DNA of 64,000 nucleotides from Anaeramoeba flamelloides (GCA_027625915.1 JANTQA010000072.1:1426001-1490000); one strand, 5' to 3'; shown: positions 23,020 through 36,424, numbered from the stretch's first letter. Translations and numbers: made by a program. The notes: generated from the letters alone by a model not told the origin.

Positions 23020-24360
23020 GAGTATAATTTAGGCATGGTCCTTTTGGGATTAGAGATCACTGATGAAAAGTCTAAATTTTAAGAATGTGTTATTGAATAT
23101 AATTCACACTAGTGTGGTATAGTTCAGATACCTCTAAAAAATTGATTGGTTAAATTATACTTTACTTTTATCTCATCAATAACAAATGTTTGTGAACTTT
23201 TGTTAAAAAAATGTAAGCAAAGAAGTTTTATCGATATTTTAAAATAAAAAGTTTGTAATTTTGTTATACAACAATTATACTTTAACCAAAAGAAAAAAAC
23301 AATAGGCCATGAGCAAATTTACCATACTCTACTTATCGTTCTATTATTTTAAAAGAAATTCAACAAATCAAGGATCAAATAAGAAAATTTATCTTATAAA
23401 AAATCGAGTAAGTTTTTTAAGGGACTAATCTCTATTAAATTTATTTACCTAAATTTAATAGAGATTGGGAAAATTTTTTGCCAATTACTTAGATTTGAAA
23501 ACCCTTTGTTTATTTTCAATATTTAACATATTTCTTGATAAGAAATCCTTATTTAGAAATTGGTCAAAAAAAAAATAATAGAGACTAGTCCCTTAACAAG
23601 AAATTCTAAAAATAAAGGATCAAATTGGAAATTTTACCTCATAAAATAGACTAGTCCCTTCAGAAATTTTTTATTCAATGAAAAAAAATATACGAAAAAA
23701 TTTCAAAAAATCACGAAAAAATTTGAACAAATTGCATTCCAAATTAAAAATTTACTTAAAATCCAAAGGTTTTACCTTCAAAATTGATTTGAACTTAGGT
23801 ATACTATTGGGTAGTCGATTGGATGTTCCATAGGAGCAAGAAAAAAAAATACATGGATAATATTTTAAAGTACTAATTAGAGTTGTTCTGTAGGCATTAT
23901 TTTGATTATTGTATTATTAAAAAACCCAAGAATTTCTCCAATAAATCTACATTTCAAGAAAAATATAAGTGTTGAATTATTAATATTCAAACTTCAAAGC
24001 TGTAAAATTTCTTTCTTAAATTTTGGTAAAATGTAGATCAATCACTAAAAAAAATTTCGATGTATTTTAAAAATAAATAATAAACGAATAGAAAATTTTG
24101 GCAATTTATTTCTCATATATTTTAAATACACTGATTGTAGAATTAGGTTCATTTAAAGAAAATAATTTACAAATCTTTGTGCTTTTATGTCAATGATTAT
24201 TGAGTTAATCTTTGAAAACAACAAAAAGGAAAAAATAGTTACTTTTGAAAGTTCTAAATATGAATTCTTAAAACCTGGAATACTTTATCTGTGGTTTCTA
24301 TTTTATGATTTTAAATAGGAATTAAAAAAATAATTCCAAAATGAAAATTTTTTAATAGTG
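23020..24360. repeat. TTAA long-TIR element, worn copy with nested MITE
   Basis: The right half (about 23875-24360) follows the internal sequence of 973-1717, including 'TTGTGCTTTTATGTCAATGA' and 'GGATTATTGAGTTAATCTTT'-like blocks. The left end near 23035 keeps a 'CTCTAAAAAATTGATT' block. A separate repeat (23650-23850) is shared with 27360-27530. Heavily diverged. Confidence 0.45.
23417..23596. mobile_element. TTAA-flanked 172-bp MITE, uninterrupted copy
   Basis: TTAA-GGGACTAATCTCTATTA at the left and the inverse TAATAGAGACTAGTCCC-TTAA at the right, with one mismatch between the ends. This is the reference for the split copy at 9953-10549 and the worn copy at 32826-33004. It encodes nothing. 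Confidence 0.85.
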
Positions 24361-25649
24361 ATCCTTAGTGAAAAATGTAATAATTTTTTGAGAAAAGAAT
24401 ATTTAGAATAGATTTTTGAGAGACAAGTGAACCATTTGAGCTATTTGTACCAAGTAGAGCTGAAATCATTTCCACCCAATTGCAAAGAACTTTTGTTATC
24501 GTCAAATTTATCATAACATTTATCCCTTCATGAAGTTTTATAACCGTACAAATCAAAAAGAAAATCCTTTTTTTTTTTACTTCTTGGTTCACATACATCC
24601 CATTTATCTTCAAATACATTTATACCCTTTGACCGAAATTCTATTATACTTTTAAATGAAACTTTAGAGGTGTTTTGGTCAATGAAATTTTCAGTTTGTA
24701 AGTCTTTTCAGGTAATATCCAATTTAGAGAGAGGAAAATTGGTTTTACCCAAATTCAGAGTTTTATAAAAAACCAAAATTTTAAATTTGAACATGAACTA
24801 CTTTACCAACACCCTTCGAAGATCCGCCAAATGTGTTGTTGGGATCAGACTCATTTTATTAGAACAGTAAATTTCAAGATTCCCAAAATTCTTGAAGGGA
24901 TCATGTCTTGATTAAACGAAGGAAAACGAGAATACTTTCTCTTGTTGATCGAGAAATATTTTCTTTTTCTAAAAATTTACAAACACAATTCCTATTTGAG
25001 AAAAATGAATTGCCCTTTTTTTACTTGAGAAAATTTATTAAAAAATTTTGTTACACGTCATCAATATTATTGTGTAACTGCTATGTAACAGTTCGTGTTT
25101 TATTGGAAGTGCAATGCTTTGTCAAAAGTAAAACGTTATTACATTTTGAGATCGAAAAAAAAAAAAAAAACAGAATTAGGATGTGTCAAGCAGTCTAATT
25201 CCAAGTTAACAAAGGAGAAATAAAAAAAAGTGAGAAAAATCAAATTATTGGAAAATCTTGGGTTTGGATAAAAAGGAGATTTTGTTTTTTTCGATCTTTT
25301 TGCAAGATTGAAACTTTTGGAAATTCTGAATCTAAAAACTGACTTCAAAACAATCAATTCTATTCTCAAAAAGAGTTTTCCAATATCCAGAATATTTTTT
25401 TTTTTTATTCAATTTGATCAGTTTAGATTTTTTTATATAATTTCGTTTTCAAAAGTAGAGTATTTTTATGAATAAAAAAAATATTTACTCTTGAGTTTCT
25501 CTCGAATCGTGTTGTAGAAAAACCGGAAATTGAAATTTGTAGAGGACACAAAATTTCCTTAATTCGATACCCAAACAAATTACATTTTTTTCATTTTTTT
25601 ACTTTTAAATTTTTTCAAAAAACAGCTTTTGCATTTACTGAAAACGAAA
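24361..25649. other. Upstream region of the Ras gene, no firm features
   Basis: Slightly less AT-rich than its surroundings at 24800-25100. A 96-codon frame (24908) and an antisense one (25139-25369) are open here, but neither has an ATG start or recognisable motifs, and they overlap. Confidence 0.3.
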
Positions 25650-26510
25650 ATGACAACACAAAATGCAGAGTTTGAATTTTCACTTGTTGTTCTTGGTGCA
25701 GGTGGAACAGGCAAATCCGCTTTAACAGTTCAACTTTGTTACAACCATTTTGTTGAAGAATATGGTAAGCTTTGTCTTTCCTCTTTTCCTAAAATTCCCA
25801 AAAAAAAAAAAAAAAAAAAACATAAACAGGATTTTGTTTTTGATTCAGTCTTACTGAAAGAATTTGTTTTTCTTTTTTTTTAAGGTGAAATATTCTCCAA
25901 ATTGATTTTTTTCCGAATTATTTTCAAAAAAAAAATTCATCTTTTCTTCAACTTAATAACACAACTTTTTTTTTTTTTACCTTTCTGACAATAAAAAAAA
26001 AAAAATAATCAAACAAAAGATCCAACAATTGAGGACTCACACAGAAAACAAGTTGAAATCGATTCTGAAATCGCAATTTTAAACATTCTTGATACTGCCG
26101 GGCAAGAAGACTATTCTGCAATGAGGCCATCCTATATCAGGTCTGGAGAAGGCTTTCTCTTGGTGTATTCGATCGACTCACGAAGGAGCTTTGAACAAAT
26201 CCAAAAGCTTCGAGATGAAATCCTCCAAGTCAAAGACTCCGATTCCGAGGCAATCATTGTTGTTGGGAACAAATGCGATCTTGTTGACGAACGGCAAGTG
26301 TCCACCCAAGAAGGAAAGGATCTCGCAGAGTGCCTTGGTACAATTTTCATTGAAACATCTGCAAAAGAGTTTACAAACGTCGAAGAAGCTTTCTTCAATT
26401 TAACCAGAGAAATAAGAAAAAGAAGAAGTAGTGTAAATGGTATGAACGATAATAATAATAATGGCTTTTTGCAGAAAAAGAAAAAGAAAAAAAAATGTTT
26501 AATTTTGTAA
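25650..26510 (+). CDS. ras: Ras-family small GTPase, two exons
   Basis: Exon 1 is 25650-25764 and exon 2 26020-26510. The 255-nt intron starts GTAAGC and ends AACAAAAG; the join restores the effector loop YDPTIEDS exactly. The product has 201 residues and is a GDP/GTP switch for growth or chemotactic signalling at the membrane. Motifs: P-loop GAGGTGKSA (16-24), with Thr where most Ras and Rap proteins have Val; [12 protein letters not shown] (the Gln61 type, which sets it apart from Rap, where this is usually Thr); NKCD; and ETSAK. The tail is Asn-rich, then a Lys run and the CaaX box CLIL, predicting geranylgeranylation plus polybasic membrane binding. I chose the ATG at 25650 because the upstream in-frame TTG at 25629 gives no family sequence. 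Ras versus Rap/Ral-like naming is uncertain; membership of the Ras branch is secure. Confidence 0.95.
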
Positions 26511-29324
26511 TTTCCCTTTCCACTTTCGGACATTTTTTCCTTTCTTTTTCCTTTTTTCTTTTTTCTTTTTCAAATTTTCTTTTTTTTTAAAAACCTTAAT
26601 CATTTCTTTTTATTTGTCCCCTTTTTGTTTGTGTTTATGCATTATGAATTAAATTAATTTTTTTTTTCTTTATTTTACCTCGATCTTCTTTCTTTGAAAT
26701 TAAAAAAAAAATAATTGTTTTTTAAAAAATTTCCTTTTTTTGAACATTTACTATTTTTTGTTGTTTATTTTTTCCAGTTTTGAAACTTTCACAAATCGTA
26801 ACCCATTCAAACACTCGACATTAAATAGTAGCTACCAATTCAGTATTACACATCTTCAATTCAATGGAATTTGGTCAATACAATTTTTCTTTGAAAAATA
26901 CACCATTCTTGTGAAGTGCGATAGATTTATCAATTTTTAAAAATTTGCTTTTTCCTTTTATTTTTTAAATAATAATTTTGTGAACTGACACTATCCTGGT
27001 TAAACAAATTGATCATACTGTTAATTGATTATTTAAATAGAACATAATTTTCGTTGGGGCTTTCCGAAAAAAAAAAAAACAATCAAAAAAGGATGTTTGT
27101 TGTTGTTCAAATAATCTGCTATACTTGGTAAATACCTTGTTTCAAAATAAAAAGCATATTTTCTTTTTTCTCGAAAGCCTCTGCATTAAATGATCAAAGA
27201 AACAGACAATAGACCAAAAGTGAAGATTATATTGGCTTCTTAAAGTTTTAGAATTACTCAAAAGAAATTCTTAAATGCAAGATCAAATATAATATTTTTC
27301 TCTAAAAATAGAGTTATTTTTTAATTTCACAATTTTTGTTATCAAAAAAACTTATAAATTCCAAACAAATTGGGAAAAGAAGGAAAAATTTTAAACAAAT
27401 TCCATTCCAAATTAAAAACTATCTCAAAAGATCAAGGACTTAACCTCCAAAATGGATTTGATTGTGGGTATATAATTCGGGTATTAATTAGATACTATAT
27501 TGGAACAAGAAGAAAAAACCACAAGTTTTATTTGAGGAATGGCCTGAGACTTTGGTATAGGATTGTTTTTTCTTTAACCATAAATAAATAAATCTGTAAA
27601 GTCCTTAAGGACTATATATATATTACCCACCCCGGAGGTTGGAATACAATGCCACAGGATAAAAAAAAAAAAACATTGAATAGATTATTTGTTGAAGGAA
27701 AATCAAAAGACTGCAAATTTTTGGATTTTTTTTTGATTTTCGGAAAATATTAATCGATCCAAAAACTTAACTAAATTTTTAAGTACTTCAAGTTAAATTG
27801 AAATCTATTTTATTATACCCCGCATAAGATTTTGAAGTATATATTATACATATTGACTCGATAATACTTGGATAAAAAGTCGAAGGGTGACTCAGTAGAC
27901 ACCTTTAGATTTCTGAAACTGTAAAAAGTTTAATTTTTAATTTGGTCAGTAAAAAAGGTTTTTTACACAATTAACTGTTTTTGAAATAAAAACCTTTTTT
28001 TTTAATATTTTAACAAGGTCTCTTATATTATCACCATTTTAGGTCAATTATTCACATTTTTTATCTATCTAAAAGTAATTGAAACGGAGTTTAAAATAGG
28101 GAAATTCCTAAACACAAAAAACGGATTTTAATCAATAATATTCAAGGATGATCTTGAGTATTTCGATCTTTTGCAAATGTTCTTAATAAATATTCATATT
28201 TTCCAAAAAGTAAAAAAAAAAAAATGGTAAATTTTGGACTTTTTTGTGAAAATCCAAAATGAATAAATACATGAGCGACACTTTAGATAATCTTTTATGG
28301 TGATATTATAAAATATATAGGATATAGTAATAATTAAAAAGAATCTCTCAAATAGATTCAAGAAACATTCAAAATACAACTACACTACCAATCAAAGAAA
28401 ATAGATAGTATTTTTACCCTATTACTCATAAAGATAACTCTTATTAATAATCAAGAGATTTTTCATTATACCTCTTCAACTTAGATATTTTAAAGCCATA
28501 AAACACCCTAATTGTTATTTTTTATCCAACCACCTCTTTATTTTTTCCTTTCATAAATAAAATAAAATTCAAAATTTTCCACTCAGTTAAAACTGTTCCA
28601 AAGAATCAAAATACTACAATTATCGGAAAATTGGAAATAATTTTCATTTTTATAAAATAGGAAATCATTTTTTCAACTTATAGTTTCTTATTTACATTTC
28701 ATTTTTTGAATTACTGAACCTCTTTCCTTTGACCGAAATATTTTTTCTTTGGTTGATATTATTTTATGGTTAAGTTATACAAAATTGAAGGACCCAAATA
28801 AAATTAGTTGATAATATCTAACCTTTTGAAATCAATATCCTGATCAAATTTAAAAAAAGATACCAATCAATTGATATTTTACTACCCCCCCAATTTCCAA
28901 AATCCGATAATTTATCAGCATTGATAGTTATTTATTTTTTCTTTTTGAGTATTTTATATATTAAAGAATTATTATCATTTCAATTAGTATATGATTCTAA
29001 TTTGTTTTTTTTTTTCAAGAATTGAACAAATAAAATTTCTATTTTCAAAAATTGGGTTTTGGAATATTAAAATTCTAAATTGGGATTTAGACATATTTCT
29101 AAATCAGAAAACAATTTTCTGACTTAAAGAGTCCAATTTTCACTAAAAAATACCCACGTTCTATATATTTATGGCGGCTATATGGGATTTTTAATAAATG
29201 AAACATTTATCCACTTTATTTTTCGCCTACTTTAAATTTCAAAATGTTTTTTTTTTATTTTTTTAAAAAAGAAAAAATGTTTAGTATACTTATCTTAATA
29301 TCAAATATAAATTACAAAAATTGC
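26511..29324. other. Intergenic DNA with dispersed repeats
   Basis: About 27180-27330 is related to 1-140 ('GAAACAGACAATA...TTCTTAAAGTT'), and 27360-27530 to 23650-23850 ('CCATTCCAAATTAAAAA', 'GGAACAAGAAGAAAAAA'). A more GC-rich spot at about 27625-27660 ('CCACCCCGGAGGTTGG') has no tRNA-like fold that I can draw. No gene is supported. Confidence 0.4.
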
Positions 29325-29693
29325 AGGGTCTCTTTGGCAGAAACAAATTTTCCTTAATAATCTGAAAGAAATTTATGAAATTAGAATATTAGGGGTTTTA
29401 ATGATATATATGCTTACGCTACAATAAAGTTACAAAAATCGCCATATTTTCTATCAAATCGCGATATTGTCTGAAATCACAAACATATAATTCATGGTGT
29501 TTTGTGCTAATTTTGCAATATTTTTACAAAAATATTTTTCGATCAAAAAACAAATTATGTGAAAAAAATTTTTTCTTTTAAAAAACAACAGAAAAGGTAC
29601 TTGATTCAATCAATGATCAGATCCAAGAGTTATATTGTGTTTTCTTTTGATTTTGCTGGCAAACCTATTGATCCTTTTGATCAACAACAATAA
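29325..29693 (+). other. Candidate exon pair, function unknown
   Basis: After a strong acceptor, 'ACAAAAATTGCAG', a frame encodes SLWQKQIFLNNLKEIYEIR and runs on to a stop near 29425. A second open stretch, about 29545-29693, ends in the peptide SYIVFSFDFAGKPIDPFDQQ followed by stop codons. The composition is protein-like in both, but no start or motif is known. These could be end exons of an unannotated gene or a relic. Confidence 0.25.
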
Positions 29694-29696
29694 TAA

Positions 29697-29870
29697 CTAA
29701 ATAGAAATATATATTTTCTCTGTCAATTGTGATGTTGAAACTTGTCTTGAATAATTAGCTTCTAAAACAAGCAACCCTTCACTCGTTCTTTCAAATATGT
29801 GTTCTTGGGTTAAAATATATTCAATATTAAATGAAAGCTTAAAAGGGACTGAATAACTTTTCAAAAGCTT
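29697..29870 (-). other. Candidate terminal exon on the minus strand
   Basis: 57 codons are open without an ATG, ending in TAG at 29697. The peptide includes VPFKLSFNIEYILTQEHIFE and TSEGLLVLEANYSRQVSTSQ. Splice acceptors such as TTATTCAG lie inside. A further open stretch with coding composition (SRKVFARVVNCLQVFERYG) occurs upstream at about 30255-30340, with a GTATGG donor candidate. I do not recognise the protein. Tail-to-tail with the plus-strand candidate. Confidence 0.25.
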
Positions 29871-29899
29871 TCACAACAACCTAGCCACATTATCATCAA

Positions 29900-30842
29900 T
29901 TATTAAGATTTTTTAGTACAATTGTTTTCTTCTTGTCAATCTTCTTCTCTTCGTTGTATTGGGCAGAAAAAAAACACAAGTTTATAGTGTTTTTGTTTGA
30001 TGGATCACCCAATGAGAAAGAAAATTACTCTTTATCCTTTTTAGTTATTTAACCTTTGTAGGTAACAACTCCATTTTATAATCAAACAAATAATATCACA
30101 TTTCAACAATTTACTTGATTATAAAATAGTTGTTTTTTTTTAAATGATAAGAAAATTCATTTGAGATTTTATATTTTGTTTAAAAAAAAAAATGAAAAGA
30201 AAAAATATTTTTTTTTCTACAACAAATAAATTTCATTCCTTTTTTAAATTTTTATGTCTTCCATACCTTTCAAACACTTGAAGACAATTCACAACCCTTG
30301 CAAAAACTTTTCTGCTTAAAAATGTCAAATGTCAAAAGTCTCAAGGCTTTTTAAAAATCAAGGAATTTTTTGGAAGGTTATTTCCAAAAAAATAATTTTT
30401 CATTTTTTCGTGATAATTATTTAATCGCAATAATGTTGTTTAATTTCGATTTTATGATTTTTCGTGATTAATCAGGACTAATCACGATTTTTTTTTAATA
30501 CCACCGCGAATTAATTGTTAATATCATGATAATATATGTTATCATCCAAACCTCTATTATTCGACTCACAATTTGTTAAAGAGATTTCCATTGAGAGAAA
30601 AGGTAATTGTATTCTTCTACAAGAAACGAAGTACAATGTAGGATTAAATATTTATAATAAGCGAATAACTCATAAAATTATTTTTATTTTGAAAATTTTA
30701 TTTTTCAAAAATCATTCTATCAAAATCAAAGTTAATTTTCAATTTAAAAGACTTTGATTTAATATTTTTAATCTGATAAAAACAGATGATGTTTAAAAAA
30801 AAATATTCAAATTCAAATTAATTTAAGTCATAGTGATTGGGG

Positions 30843-30878
<36 letters not shown>

Positions 30879-30908
30879 TTAAAAAATTAAGAACAAAATT
30901 GCAACAAC
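29900..30908. other. AT-rich region with a 34-base A run
   Basis: Apart from the possible exon near 30255-30340, no gene is seen. An uninterrupted run of 34 A occupies about 30843-30876, just beyond the 3' end of PIG-A. Confidence 0.4.
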
Positions 30909-32595
30909 TTAATTATTTAATTTTTTTTTTTTCATTTTCAGAAATTTGTCTGTTGGGAAATCGACAGCGTAATGAATTTGGTCTCTGGGAAAACAAACTT
31001 CCAAAATAAATAGCCAAATTAATCTTAGCATGAAAATTAATTTATTGAATAAAGCGCCCCAAGTTCCACCTCTGGAGTGGTATTGTAATTTTTCAAAAAG
31101 GGGTCTTTCGGGTTGTAGCATCATGTCGTCGTAAACCTTTTCGGTTCTTTCAGCGATGTCGTGCCAATCGTACATTTCGCGGACTTCTTTATGGAAAAAA
31201 TATGGATCCACGTCTTTGCATTTTTCTGTTGCCTCGATGAGCTTTTGAGCAAGTTCCTCAGGGTTGGGCTTTGCAAAGGAGATCATGTAATTTGGCAAAA
31301 CCTCTGGGACACCACCAACCTTTGTGGCGACGACGTATAGCCCACAGGACACTGCTTCCAAAATTGCAATACAAAAGGATTCTGTGAGGGAGGTATTTAA
31401 AAAAATGTTTCCCTGTACCAACACATTTGGAACATTTTCATGCTTCACAAAGCCGAGCAATTTCACCCGATCTTGCAGATCATATTTTTCAATCATCATC
31501 TCGATAAAGACCCTTTTCGGCCCGTCCCCTCCAATGATAAACCGGACATTGGGCACAGCCTTACACACGATCGGGATCAAGTCCACCATGAGATCCACGC
31601 CCTTCCTGTACATCAAACGGGTGATGGAAACAATCGTGATCCAGTTGGGATCAGATTGCGTGGGATCGGGCGTAAACCTTGAGAAATCGGTTGCGTTTGG
31701 GATGACAGAAACTAAATAGGGCGACAGCGCCGTTCGCAAAACTGCGTTTTCCTTCGTTGTGTTCGAAACACATATCAGATGGACACCGTCAAGAAGGGAA
31801 TACATTAGCCCCTTGTTGACCAAGATATAGTGGATTTCGTTGAACCCAAACAAGGAGTGCTCTGTGAAAACAGCCTTAATGCCAAGCTCACGTGCGTTAA
31901 GCACACCTTCATGTGCCAACACAGAGATTTCCTGGTGCCCATGAACGATCATAATCTTTTCCCTTAAGAAAATGTCACGCAGAATCGGTGTGTTGTTCCA
32001 CAAAGTCGGGAACGATGATTTGTCCGGCGCCCTGAGCTTTGGGATGTAATAAATTTTCAGGCCATTCGTCATAAACCTAATGCCATTTCGATCTCCATAT
32101 TGATGTGTAATAACAATAACCTTTGCGGAATTAGTTTGAAGTTTGTTAAAAAGAAGGTTGTTAAAGGAATGGTTAGGTTGTGAGGTTTGATTTTTTTATT
32201 TTCGTTATATTTGTTGTGGTGTGGTTGTTTTTCAGATTTGGTGTTTATTTATGTCTTTATTATTCGTTTTGTTTTTTTCTTTTTTTTTTTTTTTTTTTTA
32301 TGTTTTTTTCTTTTTTTTGTTTGCATAAGCAAATTTTTATTTTTTTTTTGCATTTTTAAAAATAGAAAAAGATATTTACTTTGTGTCCTCTTTTTATCAA
32401 ACACTGAGACAATTGGAAAATATGGGTTTCAACACCACCAACAGAAGGATAAAAAAAATCTGTGATCATCGCAATTCGATATCTTTTTTTAGGCTTTTTT
32501 AAATATTTTCCTGTTAAAATCGATTTTCTTTTTGGAATTTGAACTAATTCTTCATTTTCAAGATCTTCTAAAGTTATTTCGATTTCTTTTTTCAT
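30909..32595 (-). CDS. PIGA: PIG-A, GPI GlcNAc-transferase catalytic subunit
   Basis: Exon 1 is 32595-32380 and exon 2 32120-30909. The 259-nt intron (GTAAAT...CGCAAAG) lies between RGHK and VIVITHQYG, and the join reproduces the family sequence. The 475-residue product transfers GlcNAc from UDP-GlcNAc to phosphatidylinositol, the first step of GPI-anchor synthesis, on the cytosolic face of the ER as part of the GPI-GnT complex. Visible features: the N-terminal [20 protein letters not shown] block (about 48-67), TEHSLFGF, the IGGDGPKR donor-site loop, and the GT4-type E-x7-E ([11 protein letters not shown]) followed by [19 protein letters not shown] hydrophobic segment near 425-445 fits the single C-terminal membrane anchor. 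The exon 2 body is visibly richer in G/C-ending codons than the other genes here, perhaps reflecting codon selection. Length agrees with human PIG-A (484). Confidence 0.97.
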
Positions 32596-32825
32596 TTAAG
32601 TTTTTAAAATTATATTAATAAAAAAAGTAACTTCAAAAAAATGAAGATTGATTTGGAAAAAGTTCAGTTCGAAAACAGCAACTTTTACCGGTTTTCCGAA
32701 AACTGTAACGAGTGTCTGAAATTTTTTGAAATGACTTGGTTTGAATTCATGGTTCATGTTTTGGAAATTTAAATTGGATAAAATATTAGTCGATTTTCGT
32801 TTTTTCGATTGCAATAAAAGTTTAC

Positions 32826-33004
32826 TTAGGGGACTAATCTCTATTAAATTTTTTTACCTAAATTTAATAGAGATTGAGGGAACATTTTTTGCCAATTACT
32901 TAGATTTGAAAACACTGTTTATTTTCAATATTTAAACATGTTTCTAGAGAAGGAATCCTTATTTAGAAAACAGTTAAAAAAAATAATAGAGACTAGTACC
33001 TTAA
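32826..33004. mobile_element. TTAA-flanked 172-bp MITE, worn copy
   Basis: TTAG-GGGACTAATCTCTATTA at the left (the flank mutated from TTAA) and AATAGAGACTAGTACC-TTAA at the right. It lies about 230 bp upstream of the PIG-A start. Confidence 0.75.
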
Positions 33005-36000
33005 GGATTCTGAGTTAACCCAAAACAACTACAAATATGTAAAATAAAAAAGGAGCCAAACAAATAAATCAACAACCATATTTTCATTTTATTGTTTTCT
33101 AAACTCACTTGTGTCGAAAAATTCGAGAAGAAAAAGGAAATGTAACTGTTGAAAATTTATTTGTAAAATATCAGATTTGATAATTGTTTTTGTTTTTCTT
33201 TTTCCTATCGAAATAATATCAAGCTCTAAACAATACAATATAAACGCTCACAAGTCAAGTTACTTATATTTAATTATTTATATATTCAGTATTTATAACT
33301 AGCCAATTATATAATTTAAATAGTTGGAATGATTTTATATTTATTTTCTCTCACAAGATAGAACCGATTTTTGAATATTTTTTACTAAAATTTAAACCAA
33401 TTTAGTTTGATATTCTTCTTCAAATTTTGAAATAAAACAACTTAGTCAACAAACTAAATCTCAAATGTAAAAATTTTATGAATAAATGATCAATTTGTGA
33501 AGTAGTGTAAAATCCTCAGGTATGATAAAAAGCTTAAAAAATTCACGTGATTCTTTTTTTTAAAATAATAATATAAAATGATATTAATTTAGTATTTTGA
33601 TCGTGTCTATTTTCTGAATCCAAAATACTATTACTTGAAAAATAGAAGCTATAAATTTTATCTTCAGCATATCATAAATAAAAATACACAAGAATTAAAA
33701 AATGATAATCAAATTCTACAATTTCAAATGATTTAACGGGTTTTCCAATACATACATACATACACATATATATATAATATCCCAATAATGATCCAGATAT
33801 ACCATTTAACTAAATAATTTGATTTTATTAAAAAAAAAAAAATAATAACATTTTTAAAAAAGGTGATCTCAAATGTCAATGTTATTGGAACTGGGTTTGT
33901 ATCGGCTTTATCCCAAATATATCTCAAAATAAATTTTTGATTTTATAATCAAAAAATTATTTGTAATTTCCAAGTTGGTTTTTTTTTCGTTCTCTTTTTG
34001 TAAAAGATCACCTGAAAAAAAATATATCTATGAAAATACTAATAAAAAACAAGAAATTGAAGGAAAAATATCGCCTTTTAAAATGAATATAATTAATAAG
34101 CAAAAAATATTTTTATTAACCATTTTAAGTGAAAGTTCATTAATAAAAAATCAATAATTTTATTTTTCATAAATTGAGAATCACTTTTTTTTTCAAAGAT
34201 GAATTTAAATTTATTTTATTTTAATGTATAAAATATTAAATGGAAATGTTCTAAATACCTTCAAAGAGAATTACTTATATAACCGAATATCTTTTTGTTA
34301 TTAGACACTCAAAAAATTTTCTTTTTTCAATTTAGAATAAAAGTATGTTATTATTTTTCAAAAAGATATAATTGGTGAGACATCCATTTTTAAATATTTA
34401 CACCTGGCATGCAATATTGATTAATAGAAATATTTTTAAATGATCAAAAAAGCAAATTAACAAAGGATAGTCATAATTTTGAAAGAAAGAAAAATTTCAA
34501 ACTTTGCTTAAATTTCATCTTCATGAACCTTTATAAAGTCCCCTTGAAATTTTTTGTTGAAAAAATTTTTGAGGTTGATAAAAAAATTATTAAAAACTGA
34601 TTTAGGGATTGAAAATTAATATTTTGAATATTTTCCTTTTTTTAAGTCAATAGTTAAAAAGTTTTTGAACATGTTAACAAAACCTAAACTTATTTTAATT
34701 ATGAGAAAAAAAGTAGTTTCCCAGATATTCTCAATTATAATATAAACTCTTTTTCAAATAAAAGTACACAAAAAATTTCAAGAAGTATTCATAATTGAAT
34801 CAAATTAATTGCAGTATCATTCTAAAATCTAAGAAAGGAATTAAAACACAAAAAATACCCAACAGTTTCTTTAAAAATCAATAAAACAAAACAATAAAAA
34901 TTAAAATTAAATATTTTGAAATTGGTGTACCCTTTTATTTGAAATGAGAAATCTCATTTTGAAAATTGTAAAGAAAAAAATTTTAAAATCAATAAAAACC
35001 AATGAACAAGGCGAATTGGGAGAAGTTTTTTACTTTTTATTAATAATTCTTGACACATCAAACTTTTGTTCTTGAAAGTCTCATTTTCAAGATAAAGCCT
35101 CAATTCATCTGGACATTTTGTTCGAATTCTTTTTTTCTTTATTTCTCTTTTCTTTTTTCAATACATCAATCTAATAATATCCTTTCTAGATTCCTCGATC
35201 CAACTCATTTGAAATCAAAGTTAAACTGTTTTCATTGATACACAGGTAAATTATTTTCAAATTGGTTTCTTCTTATCTTACTTTTTCATTTTCCAACTGT
35301 CCAATATGGATGAATAAAAAAAAAATGAAAAAATGAATAATTAAAATGTAAAAACACCAATAAGTCATTATCTTATTAACAATCAAATTCGATGGTATTG
35401 CTGATTTTAGATGTGTGAGCTTTTGTCTGAAAAAGAGTTTATTAATATTTTTTCAAATATATGAAACAAAATATTAAATTAAAACATTTATTAAGAATAT
35501 TTACTTTAAATAATAACCTTCTTTTTTTGATTTAAGGCATTGGAATTTTATATTAATTATACAATTTAAGAAGAAAAAAAACCCACCCTGGATTTGGAGT
35601 GAGTACAAAAATGTAAAATTTTTTATATCTTTATTCATCTCAAATCATTTTAATACAATTGAGATAATATATATTTTCTCAATATTGGAATAACAAGATA
35701 TAAACAATATTTAATATTTGATAATAATAATAAAAATTTATTAAACATTTTTTTCTGATTAATTTCATCATAATAAAGATAAAAAAAGTAAAAAATCTTG
35801 AAGGAACAATTCGAAAATGAAAATATTTTTAACTAGGTGCAAAGATAGGTATGCACAAATTAGAGCTTTATAGTAAAAATATTAGAATTAAAAAAATCCA
35901 ATAATGTAATAATTTTTTTGAAATTAACTCCATTTGATTGAACATCAAAAACATAATTTTTTGTTTTTTAATTGACAATTTCTGAAATATTGATTACATT

Positions 36001-36424
36001 TGAAGGAACTGAAAAATAAATTCTAATGTCTGTTCAAAGAAAATAAAAATAAACTTGAATTCATTTTGGGAAATATATTTCTGAATTTTTTGATTGCAAA
36101 CTACACTTAAAAGCGAAATTCTTAAATATCTTTCTATGGTTGTTCAACTGTTACCATGGAAATATCAATAAATAAAAACAATCAACAATCGGTAATTTAT
36201 CAAAATCTCATTATTTAATTAGAATATTCAATTTCATTTTCTAGATAAAAAAAATGATTTTAGGTTTTTGATTTGGAATTACCTTTTTTATTACCCTTTT
36301 TTTATATTTAACAAAAGATCATTAAAAGTAAAATTGGTATGGAAATAAATTTTGTCTTGAAAATATTAATTAAATATCAAAATTCATAAAAAAAAATCAG
36401 ATTTTGATTAATATCTAACCTGTA
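33005..36424. other. Long AT-rich stretch, nothing firm
   Basis: No gene, RNA gene or bounded element identified in 3.4 kb. Scattered short frames are Phe/Ile/Lys/Asn-rich and start mid-repeat. Short CATA-type repeats occur at about 33750-33780. Confidence 0.4.

Noticed and set aside
24908-25369. Two overlapping frames of 76-96 codons upstream of Ras
   Set aside because: They start at non-ATG codons, overlap on opposite strands and match no family I know.
27600-27665. Possible tRNA in a locally GC-rich spot
   Set aside because: No cloverleaf can be drawn and no T-loop GTTCGA box is present.
29930-30030. Further exon encoding an SFSLGDPSNKNT-like peptide
   Set aside because: The open stretch begins immediately after a stop codon with no acceptor between, and phases do not fit the adjacent candidates.
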